In this document: positions 28,783 to 36,263 of the stretch, piece by piece
Layout of the letters: the number at the start of each line of letters is the position of its first letter
Numbering within the stretch: the first letter of the stretch is position 1
NCBI GenBank assembly: GCA_023454395.1
Contig: JAEYFY010000323.1
Location: 1-64,000, forward strand
Direction: 5' to 3'
Origin: Pseudomonadota bacterium
Lineage (GTDB): Bacteria > Pseudomonadota > Gammaproteobacteria > Enterobacterales > Enterobacteriaceae
DNA: 64,000 nt
Program-made: the position numbers and the translations under genes
Notes under the pieces: model-generated
The model's database searches: none
The model's input: only the letters and a program-made list of their open reading frames with translations
Told to the model about the DNA's origin: nothing

Positions 28783-30129
28783 ATGAAAGAGTTAGTCGCA
28801 ACACATAGCACCCAATCTTCAGCAGAAATCGATCTTACTCCTCATTTTGCACTTGATGGTGATAGCCCTTTTCTTGATAGACATGCCACGATGCCGTGGC
28901 GAGGCTCTGTACCTATTGCGAAAGAAGATCAACAATCTACATGGCAAACACTGTTAAACAGTAAAACGCCTGCGTGTAAACGTTTGTTGTATATTCATAT
29001 TCCTTTTTGTGCAACGCATTGTACGTTTTGTGGTTTTTATCAAAATAACTACCATGAAGAAGCCTGCACGCGCTATACCGACGCATTATTGCGTGAGATA
29101 TCAGCTGAATCAGATAGCTTACTTTATCAGTCAGCGCCCATTCATGCCGTTTACTTTGGTGGTGGAACCCCTTCTGCATTATCAGCAAAAGATCTCTATC
29201 GAGTGATCACACACTTGCGCCAATCACTTCCTTTAGCACCAGATTGCGAAATCACGATTGAAGGTCGCGTTTTAAATTTTGATGATAATCGAATTGATGC
29301 TTGTTTAGATGCAGGTGCAAACCGCTTTTCTATTGGTATTCAAACCTTTAATAGCAAAATACGTAAACGGATGGCAAGGACATCAACGGGTGAAGAAGCC
29401 GCCAAATTTATGAAAGGACTCTGTTTACGAGATAGAGCTGCTGTGGTGTGTGATCTGTTATTTGGATTACCGGGACAAAATGCAGTGAATTGGCAAGAAG
29501 ATCTTACTATTGCCCATGATATTGGTTTAGATGGTGTCGATTTATATGCATTGAATTTATTGCCAAATACGCCATTGGGCAAAGCGGTGGAAAATCAGCG
29601 GGTGACTGTACCAACACCAATAGAACGAAGAGCGCTCTATCTTCAAGGCTGTGATTTTATGGAAAACGTGGGTTGGCATCAGATAAGTAATAGTCATTGG
29701 GCTAGAACAACTCGTGAGCGTAATCTCTATAATTTATTAATTAAACAAGGTGCGGATTGCCTTGCTTTTGGCTCTGGGGCTGGTGGTTCAGTTAATGGTT
29801 ATTCTTGGATGATAGAACGATCACTGGATAGCTATTATCAAAAAATTACAGATAACCAAAAACCTTTGATGATGATGAGTCGTACAACTGACAGTGGTTT
29901 TCGTTGGCGTCATGAACTACAAGCTGGCATAGAGTGTGGGCGTGTTGATTTAGCCAAATTAAGCCCACAAGCGACTCAGCTCTCCCCTTTATTAAATCAA
30001 TGGTATCAAGCGGGTCTTGTTGAAGACGATTTTCTTTGTATGAAACTCACCAATGAAGGTCGATTTTGGGCAAGCAATTTGCTGACATCTTTACAGCAAT
30101 TAATTTTGCAATTAAATACACCTCGTTAA
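28783..30129 (+). CDS. hutW: Radical-SAM heme utilization protein (anaerobilin synthase)
   Basis: HutW/ChuW opens heme without oxygen by a radical SAM methyltransferase reaction, releasing iron and making anaerobilin. It has 448 aa, close to the ~445 aa of ChuW. The [4Fe-4S] motif is HIPFCATHCTFCGFY (CxxxCxxC), followed by YFGGGTPSAL (a second SAM-binding element) and 'SIGIQTFNSKIRKRM'. ATG 28783 has AGGA upstream. It sits between the binding protein and hutX, the conserved order. It resembles HemW/HemN but the operon context and length favour HutW. Confidence 0.93.
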   Translation: MKELVATHSTQSSAEIDLTPHFALDGDSPFLDRHATMPWRGSVPIAKEDQQSTWQTLLNSKTPACKRLLYIHIPFCATHCTFCGFYQNNYHEEACTRYTDALLREISAESDSLLYQSAPIHAVYFGGGTPSALSAKDLYRVITHLRQSLPLAPDCEITIEGRVLNFDDNRIDACLDAGANRFSIGIQTFNSKIRKRMARTSTGEEAAKFMKGLCLRDRAAVVCDLLFGLPGQNAVNWQEDLTIAHDIGLDGVDLYALNLLPNTPLGKAVENQRVTVPTPIERRALYLQGCDFMENVGWHQISNSHWARTTRERNLYNLLIKQGADCLAFGSGAGGSVNGYSWMIERSLDSYYQKITDNQKPLMMMSRTTDSGFRWRHELQAGIECGRVDLAKLSPQATQLSPLLNQWYQAGLVEDDFLCMKLTNEGRFWASNLLTSLQQLILQLNTPR

Positions 30130-30171
30130 TTTTATTACCCTAAATATTAATTAAAAGATGGAAATAACATC

Positions 30172-30660
30172 ATGAATATAGAGTTACAACAATTTTTAAT
30201 GACCGAGCCTGATGGAACACTAGAAACTATCGCAACGCAATTTGATACCACCTTGTTAGAGGTTGTGAGACATTTACCATCACGCTCATTAATGAGTGGT
30301 GAGCAATTCGATATTGTGTGGGATAACGTGATGAAATGGGGTAATGTCACCACGCTTGTGCATACTCAAGATGTTATTTTAGAATTTAGCGGTGAATTAC
30401 CCAGTGGTTTTCATCGTCATGGCTATTTTAACTTACGTGGTAAGAAAGGAATGACAGGCCATATTAAAGCCGAAAATTGCCAATATATTGCAATGATCGA
30501 GCGTAAATTTATGGGTATGGATACCGCCTCTATCTTATTTTTCAATCATCAAGGCGTTGCAATGTTTAAGATTTTCCTTGGCAGAGACGAACACCGTCAA
30601 CTGTTACCAGAGCAATTATCAGCCTTCCGTCAATTAGCACAACAATTAAATAAGGAATAA
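30172..30660 (+). CDS. hutX: Cytosolic heme carrier HutX
   Basis: HutX/ChuX-family heme-binding carrier of 162 aa, which hands heme to HutW and helps keep free heme low in the cytosol. The segment 'FHRHGYFNLRGKKGMTGHIKAENC' (in parts) near residues 83-105 holds conserved histidines and the family's glycine-rich turn. The gene starts 42 nt after hutW and is followed directly by the ChuY-like gene. Confidence 0.92.
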   Translation: MNIELQQFLMTEPDGTLETIATQFDTTLLEVVRHLPSRSLMSGEQFDIVWDNVMKWGNVTTLVHTQDVILEFSGELPSGFHRHGYFNLRGKKGMTGHIKAENCQYIAMIERKFMGMDTASILFFNHQGVAMFKIFLGRDEHRQLLPEQLSAFRQLAQQLNKE

Positions 30661-30666
30661 TTGCGC

Positions 30667-31293
30667 GTGAAAACATGGGTTATTTTTGGCGCCGGCGGTA
30701 AAGGTATCGGCGCACATATTGCAGATATTGGCGTTACACAACAACGCCCTATTGTGGCTTTAGTTCGTTCCGAAGAGGCAGCGAATCGGTTAAACGAAAA
30801 AGGGATCAAAACAGTTATCGGCGATGCGATTGATGCTAATGCGGTTGAGGCTGTTTTAACATTGGCAGGAAAAGAAGCAGATATCATTTCCACAATGGGG
30901 GGTGAAAATGATTATTTAGCCCATCGAACCGTTATTGATACTGCGGAAAAAATGGGTTTTCAACGTATGCTAATGGTTTCATCTTTAGGATGTGGTGATA
31001 GTTGGATTGCCTTATCTGACAGAGCAAAAGCAGCGTTTGGTCAAGCTGTAAGAGAAAAATCATTGGCTGAAGTGTGGTTGCAAACCAGTCGTTTTGATTA
31101 TGCGATAGTTAGACCGGGTGGATTACTTAATGGTGAAGAAACAGGCAAAGCCCAGCTTTATCAGTATGAAGAGACTCATGGTTTAGTTAATCGTCGAGAT
31201 GTTGCGCGTTTAGTGACTCAACTTCTTGAAGCCGATCTTCTTGATGATCAAATTTATGCTGTGGTTGAGCCGGGTTTACTTCCTTCCAAGTAG
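30667..31293 (+). CDS. ChuY-like NAD(P)-binding anaerobilin reductase
   Basis: A 208-aa Rossmann-fold protein of the atypical SDR/NAD(P)-binding type, with the dinucleotide loop VIFGAGGKGIGAH near the N-terminus. E. coli ChuY reduces anaerobilin and this gene occupies the same position after the ChuX homologue. GTG 30667 gives the expected MKTWVIFGAGG start; a TTG at 30661, only 4-5 nt after AAGGA, is also possible. It ends the operon before a terminator. Confidence 0.85.
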   Translation: MKTWVIFGAGGKGIGAHIADIGVTQQRPIVALVRSEEAANRLNEKGIKTVIGDAIDANAVEAVLTLAGKEADIISTMGGENDYLAHRTVIDTAEKMGFQRMLMVSSLGCGDSWIALSDRAKAAFGQAVREKSLAEVWLQTSRFDYAIVRPGGLLNGEETGKAQLYQYEETHGLVNRRDVARLVTQLLEADLLDDQIYAVVEPGLLPSK

Positions 31294-31340
31294 TTGCACT
31301 CGCGGTATGTATTTTACGCTTCAAGCTAAGATCGCCATTA

Positions 31341-31371
31341 AGAGATAGCGCATTTGCGTTATCTCTTTTTT
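31341..31371 (+). terminator. Terminator of the heme operon
   Basis: A 12-bp stem with a G-T pair (AGAGATAGCGCA with TGCGTTATCTCT) runs into TTTTTTCTT, 48 nt after the ChuY-like stop. Confidence 0.82.
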
Positions 31372-31532
31372 CTTACTTTTGTTATGGGTAATAACTCACA
31401 AGATAATGCGTTTTTCTCTTACAGCAAAAATTCCTTAACAGACATTCGTCACTTTACTGTCTTAATAGGGGGAACTTGTGGCATAATGTCGCCCCATTAT
31501 CTTTTGTCATTCACTAATAATGAGTATTCGTC

Positions 31533-33131
31533 TTGTTAATCAGCAATAATATCACTATGCAGTTTGGCTCCAAGCCACTGTTTGAAAACATTTCTGTCAA
31601 ATTCGGTGGCGGAAATCGCTATGGTTTAATCGGTGCTAACGGTAGCGGTAAATCAACCTTTATGAAAATTTTAGGTGGCGATTTAGTGCCAAGTAGCGGC
31701 AACGTATTCCTCGATCCTAATGAACGCCTTGGTAAACTAAAACAAGACCAGTTTGCTTATGAAGAGTTTACTGTGCTTGATACGGTGATTATGGGGCACA
31801 CTGAACTTTGGGAAGTGAAGCAAGAGCGTGAACGCATCTATAATTTACCTGAAATGAGCGAAGAAGACGGTTTACGTGTTGCCGATCTTGAAGTGAAATT
31901 TGGTGAAATGGACGGTTATACCGTTGAATCTCGTGCTGGCGAATTATTGCTAAACGTAGGTATTCCATTAGAACAACACAATGGTCCTATGAGTGAAGTG
32001 GCTCCCGGTTGGAAATTGCGTGTGTTACTTGCACAAGCTCTGTTTGCTGATCCTGATATTTTGTTACTGGATGAACCGACGAACAACTTGGATATTGATA
32101 CCATTCGTTGGCTTGAGCAAACGCTAAATGAACGTAACAGTACCATGATCATTATTTCCCATGATCGCCACTTCCTAAATATGGTCTGTACGCACATGGC
32201 AGACTTAGACTATGGTGCGCTTGCTGTTCATCCGGGTAACTATGATGAATATATGTTTGCTGCAACCCAAGCTCGTGAGCGTTTATTAGCGGATAATGCG
32301 AAGAAAAAAGCACAGATTAGTGAATTACAATCTTTCGTGAGTCGCTTTAGTGCTAATGCATCTAAATCACGCCAAGCAACCTCTCGTGCAAAACAAATTG
32401 AGAAAATTCAATTAGCAGAGGTGAAAGCGTCTAGTCGTCAAAACCCATTCATTCGTTTTGAACAAGAGAAAAAATTATTCCGTAATGCGCTTGAAGTGGA
32501 AAATATCTCTAAAGGCTATGATGATAATGCCCCGCTGTTTAAAAACGTCAATATGATGCTTGAAGTGGGCGAAAAAGTGGCCATTTTAGGTAATAATGGT
32601 GTGGGTAAATCGACAATGATCAAAACATTAGTCGGTGAATTAACACCTGATACAGGTCGTTTAAAATGGTCTGAAAACTCAAACATTGGCTATTATGCAC
32701 AAGATCACGCAACTGATTTTGAAGTTAATATGACTGTGTTTGATTGGATGAGTTTATGGATGAAACCAGAAGACGATGAGCAATCTGTACGCAGCGTATT
32801 AGGTCGTTTACTGTTCTCTCAAGATGATTTGAAAAAATCAGTTCAAGTTTTATCTGGTGGTGAAAAAGGTAGAATGTTATTTGGTAAGCTGATGATGCAA
32901 AAGCCAAACATTTTGATTATGGATGAACCAACCAACCACTTAGATATGGAATCTATCGAATCATTGAATATGGCATTAGAGCTTTATCAAGGTACATTGA
33001 TTTTCGTCTCTCATGACCGTGAATTTGTCAGTTCGCTGGCAAATCGTATTATTGAAATCACACCTGAAAAAGTGACTAATTTCCAAGGAACTTATGATGA
33101 GTTCTTAGCGAAAAAAGGTGTTGAGGCTTAA
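31533..33131 (+). CDS. ybiT: ABC-F family ATPase YbiT
   Basis: A soluble ribosome-associated ABC-F protein of 532 aa with two ATPase domains. Walker A motifs are GANGSGKST (about residue 37) and GNNGVGKST (about 353); [11 protein letters not shown] and [10 protein letters not shown] are the Walker B segments. The linker near 245-300 is charged and helical. Near-identity to E. coli YbiT runs throughout, including the TTG start giving [16 protein letters not shown] proteins act on the ribosomal E site during translation; the specific duty of YbiT is unclear. Confidence 0.95.
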   Translation: MLISNNITMQFGSKPLFENISVKFGGGNRYGLIGANGSGKSTFMKILGGDLVPSSGNVFLDPNERLGKLKQDQFAYEEFTVLDTVIMGHTELWEVKQERERIYNLPEMSEEDGLRVADLEVKFGEMDGYTVESRAGELLLNVGIPLEQHNGPMSEVAPGWKLRVLLAQALFADPDILLLDEPTNNLDIDTIRWLEQTLNERNSTMIIISHDRHFLNMVCTHMADLDYGALAVHPGNYDEYMFAATQARERLLADNAKKKAQISELQSFVSRFSANASKSRQATSRAKQIEKIQLAEVKASSRQNPFIRFEQEKKLFRNALEVENISKGYDDNAPLFKNVNMMLEVGEKVAILGNNGVGKSTMIKTLVGELTPDTGRLKWSENSNIGYYAQDHATDFEVNMTVFDWMSLWMKPEDDEQSVRSVLGRLLFSQDDLKKSVQVLSGGEKGRMLFGKLMMQKPNILIMDEPTNHLDMESIESLNMALELYQGTLIFVSHDREFVSSLANRIIEITPEKVTNFQGTYDEFLAKKGVEA

Positions 33132-33169
33132 TCGCTGCCCTATTTATTAAATAGTAGATAAGATAAATG

Positions 33170-33201
33170 AAAAAGGCTTAGTATATTTACTAAGCCTTTT
33201 T
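33170..33201. terminator. Bidirectional terminator between ybiT and the effector-like gene
   Basis: A 14-bp stem (AAAAAGGCTTAGTA with TACTAAGCCTTTTT) with a 4-nt loop lies 38 nt after ybiT and 21 nt from the end of the convergent gene. Confidence 0.9.
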
Positions 33202-33221
33202 AAGTTTTGATAAATGAGATT

Positions 33222-35888
33222 TTACATTCTTATTTGATTATAGTTTCCTGAAATTTCCACCTCAGGCTTATTTTCTATTTTTCTATTTATTTTTATCGTT
33301 ATTTCCATACCATCGTATAATATAGGGGTCTTAGGTAATAATCTTTCATTGGCTTTTTTTTCTGTGATAAGCTGATCTCTATTATCTAATTTTATATGTT
33401 TATTTGATAATAAAGTACCCAACATATCTATATTGTTTAATAAAGCTATATCTAAGGCGGTATCATTGATTATAGACCCATTATTTTCTTTTTTTTTCTT
33501 TGTAAATTTGTTTATATTCAGGTTGTTAATGATTGTTTTTCTTGCATTTTGATATATTAATAATAAATTATTTAAATGATTTATATCTGATGTTTCTTTA
33601 ACGTTTTTCATTAAGACTGAAATTTCTTTATCAATTTTTGTCAATAAGTCTTTAGCTAAAAATTCAGAATTTAATATTAACTTTTCTTTTTCTCTTGAAT
33701 TTATAAGTTTGCTTTTTAGAAAGTTTGCAGGAGAATTTACATATTCTTGAATTATGTTAATTAAATAACTTTGTGTATGTTTTTCTGATACTCTAATTTT
33801 AATTATATCTTCATCTTTTTCACTTTTTTTATCTACTTTAATTTCTAGTAAATCAGTTATATTTGGAAACTTTCCATCCTTATAGTATTTTTCTATAATT
33901 TTATTAAAATTTCCAGAAAATAAGATGTCGAGATATTTTTCTTCATTAATATTTTCTGTGTTAATTTTATTTAAAGATAAAATATTTATTTTATCTTTTT
34001 TAGACTCCGTTTCTGTTTTTTTAAATTTTTTGGTGATGTTTTCTACAACTGTTTTATTTAGCTCATCGAAAAACTCTTTGCTAATAGTTTCTTTCTTGTT
34101 ATTGCTATTTGAAATTAAATTATCAATTTTTGAATTTATTATATATTCATTACCATTATCAATGTCTTGTAAGTCTAATCTTTTTATAAACAATATATCG
34201 TTATAATATTTAAACACTTCATTTATTTGTTCGACACTATAAATACCGATACTTTTAGGTAAGTTTTTTATTATGTTTTCTTCTTCGGTACTAATTTTAA
34301 AAATATTTGTTTTTTCTTTATCCATCAATAAAGGCTCGATTATTCCGCGAAATTCTTTTTCAAATTTTCTTTCAAATTCTTCTCCATATTCTTTTCCATA
34401 TTTTTTCCCAAATTCTTTTTTTAATTCTTTTTTTAATTCTTTTCCATATTCTTCTTTTAACTCTGAAGATTTTTCAAAATTATGATAATAAAAAATTTTT
34501 AATATAGTTGAGTTTTTATTATACTTATCTAAACTTGCTAATATATTTATTTTGTTTTCAATAGAAAAATCGCTATTGTTAAAGTTATTTATATTAAGTA
34601 AATCTAAATTATTATCATCATAAGGAATGGTAAATTTTAATACATTGTCTTTCCCCTTTTCACTGGTTTTAAGCTTAAATTCTATTTGTTTTTCTTGAGT
34701 TATTTCAATGTCCAGTTTTTTATCTATATTACTATTATTATATTGTTTAGATATCGATTTAATTAATTCTAACTTTTCACCTAATATGGTTTCTTCTTCC
34801 TTTAAATTCAACATGTTAATAAACAGGTCGCCTTTGTTTTTTTCATTTAATTTTTCACTTAATATATCGTAAGTAGATAAAAAATTAGTTAAGTTTTCTT
34901 TATCTTCCTTTAAAGTTGCATTATTGTATAAGTTTTCATTATTTATAATGTATTCAAATGCTGCAAAGTCTAAATTAAATTTCTGTGTTATATTTGAATG
35001 TTCATTGGATATGATTTTATTATTATTTTCATCTAGAAGAGAAAAAGTTACTTTTTCTGGTGTAAACTCTATATCTAATATTTTTCTATCTTTATTGAGA
35101 ATTTCTTTCAGCCCCAGATAACTATATATTATATTATAGGTTGAATAAAATTTATCGTTAAAAATATTATTTATTAATAAACTGGTATAATAGTCATTAT
35201 GTTTTTCATTACCATTTTCTTTTATTATTTCCCATATTTTATCCATGACATGTTTTTCTGTCATTCCACTACAATTTTTTTTTGATGCAACCTCATTTAG
35301 TATTGAATTTTCTTTTTTAAAAGAATCTAATTCTTTATCTCTATAATCATCATTCAATAATAATGATAAACTGCTTCTTATTAATTCTATTTTTTCTTCC
35401 GTGTTTTTATTTCCCATTTCATTTATTTTATCTATTTTATTTACTACTATTGATACTATATTATCAATATCATTTTGGGGTAATTGATTAAATAATGATT
35501 TAATGCTTTGATTATTAATTATATTTTTCTTTTGTTCTTCTGAGCAATCAATTTCAAAATATGATTGAGATATGTGTGTACCATCCTGAATGTTCCCTAT
35601 CTCAAAATAAAAAACATTATTATCTATTTTAATGTTAAATGTATCTTTATAATCATTTAGTGATAAATTCCTTAGTTCTTTAAATTTACCTATTTTATCT
35701 AAAAATGAAACTTCAGGGTTATAATAAACATCATAAAGCAATGTCATGACTTGCTTTTTATCGCTAATATGAAAAAAATCTTTTATCTTATCCCAGATAG
35801 TCATGACTTTATTGACTTTTTCTCCAGATAAAACCCTATCAACTTGAACTGATGTTAGTTTGCTATTTCCTATGGTTATGCTGTTCAT
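33222..35888 (-). CDS. Candidate type III effector with a SifA/SopD-like N-terminal domain
   Basis: An 888-aa protein with no Sec signal or membrane segment. It begins with an ITIGN segment and carries WDKIKDFF at residues 32-39. Salmonella SifA starts PITIGN and carries WEKIKDFF at almost the same position; SopD and SopD2 have WD-x-x-x-D-x-F followed, as here, by 'KK-x-x-V/A-x-x-x-LY'. This WEK(I/M)xxFF element is the translocation signal of SPI-2 effectors. The rest (about 110-888) is unfamiliar: alternating helices and strands rich in Asn, Lys, Ile and Glu, a tandem tetrapeptide region at about 476-513, and an ankyrin-like stretch at 808-837. The gene is far more AT-rich than its neighbours (two 60-base lines counted 17% and 30% GC), which suggests transfer. 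ATG follows AGGTGA. Effector function is inferred. Confidence 0.7.
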   Translation of the reverse strand: MNSITIGNSKLTSVQVDRVLSGEKVNKVMTIWDKIKDFFHISDKKQVMTLLYDVYYNPEVSFLDKIGKFKELRNLSLNDYKDTFNIKIDNNVFYFEIGNIQDGTHISQSYFEIDCSEEQKKNIINNQSIKSLFNQLPQNDIDNIVSIVVNKIDKINEMGNKNTEEKIELIRSSLSLLLNDDYRDKELDSFKKENSILNEVASKKNCSGMTEKHVMDKIWEIIKENGNEKHNDYYTSLLINNIFNDKFYSTYNIIYSYLGLKEILNKDRKILDIEFTPEKVTFSLLDENNNKIISNEHSNITQKFNLDFAAFEYIINNENLYNNATLKEDKENLTNFLSTYDILSEKLNEKNKGDLFINMLNLKEEETILGEKLELIKSISKQYNNSNIDKKLDIEITQEKQIEFKLKTSEKGKDNVLKFTIPYDDNNLDLLNINNFNNSDFSIENKINILASLDKYNKNSTILKIFYYHNFEKSSELKEEYGKELKKELKKEFGKKYGKEYGEEFERKFEKEFRGIIEPLLMDKEKTNIFKISTEEENIIKNLPKSIGIYSVEQINEVFKYYNDILFIKRLDLQDIDNGNEYIINSKIDNLISNSNNKKETISKEFFDELNKTVVENITKKFKKTETESKKDKINILSLNKINTENINEEKYLDILFSGNFNKIIEKYYKDGKFPNITDLLEIKVDKKSEKDEDIIKIRVSEKHTQSYLINIIQEYVNSPANFLKSKLINSREKEKLILNSEFLAKDLLTKIDKEISVLMKNVKETSDINHLNNLLLIYQNARKTIINNLNINKFTKKKKENNGSIINDTALDIALLNNIDMLGTLLSNKHIKLDNRDQLITEKKANERLLPKTPILYDGMEITIKINRKIENKPEVEISGNYNQIRM
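34351..34462 (-). repeat. 12-bp tandem repeats inside the effector-like gene
   Basis: About nine 12-bp units (plus-strand form approximately AATTCTTTTTCA) encode four-residue repeats of the type KE[F/Y/L][G/K/E], residues about 476-513. The product would be a highly charged single helix. Copy number may vary by slippage without changing frame, since each unit is four codons. Confidence 0.8.
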
Positions 35889-36163
35889 ATTTCACCTAGT
35901 TTGAAAAAATTTAAAGTAAGATAATAATAAATAATAATAAAATTACTTAATATAAATAAATGTCTTGATTATTTTAATAAAAAATACTTTTGTTTTTTAT
36001 AATGTAGAACATATGCCAATGTATCAATAATACAATTTAAGTATTCTCCTCTATAATTTTATTTCTATTATAAAATTAATCTAATATTAAAAATTAATAT
36101 ATAAATAATTGCTCATTTTTTAGGATCATAATATTAAAAACTTATACTCCATCACTTTTAAAT

Positions 36164-36182
36164 GAAAATGATTATTACTTAT
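36164..36182 (+). promoter_or_regulatory. Fur-like box upstream of siderophore receptor 1
   Basis: GAAAATGATTATTACTTAT matches the Fur consensus at 12 of 19 positions by hand, a modest match. Its placement 80 bp before a TonB receptor gene makes iron control plausible. Confidence 0.45.
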
Positions 36183-36185
36183 ATT

Positions 36186-36231
36186 GACTGACAGTCGGTC
36201 GTTGTTGTATGTTACCGACCCTGAGTCAGTC
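36186..36231. promoter_or_regulatory. Inverted repeat with TetR-type operator arms
   Basis: The left arm GACTGAC-agt-CGGTCG and the right arm CCGACC-ctga-GTCAGTC are inverted copies 13 bp apart. The left arm, with flanks (36184-36203), matches the palindromic operator in front of the MFS/TetR pair (reverse strand of 49441-49460) at 16 of 20 positions, suggesting that TetR also binds here. Confidence 0.6.
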
Positions 36232-36263
36232 ATTATCAATTTTTCATTTTCGATGGAATTATC

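Larger units (their letters stand above)
35889..36263. other. 375-bp AT-rich divergent control region
   Basis: This gap lies between the effector-like gene (minus) and a siderophore receptor (plus). The left part is almost entirely A/T, with TAATAATAAATAATAATAA at about 35923-35941 and a flanking AAGTAA...TTACTT. The right 100 bp hold a Fur-like box and a long inverted repeat, entered separately. I see no small gene. Confidence 0.6.

Noticed and set aside
31354-31539. 61-codon open frame before ybiT
   Set aside because: It starts inside the heme-operon terminator, has no ribosome-binding site and no recognisable sequence; it is probably leader DNA.
33925-34507. Several 66-93 codon open frames on the plus strand opposite the effector-like gene
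   Set aside because: They are Phe/Ile/Leu-rich mirrors of the Lys/Asn/Glu-rich coding strand, lack ribosome-binding sites and overlap a much longer coherent gene.
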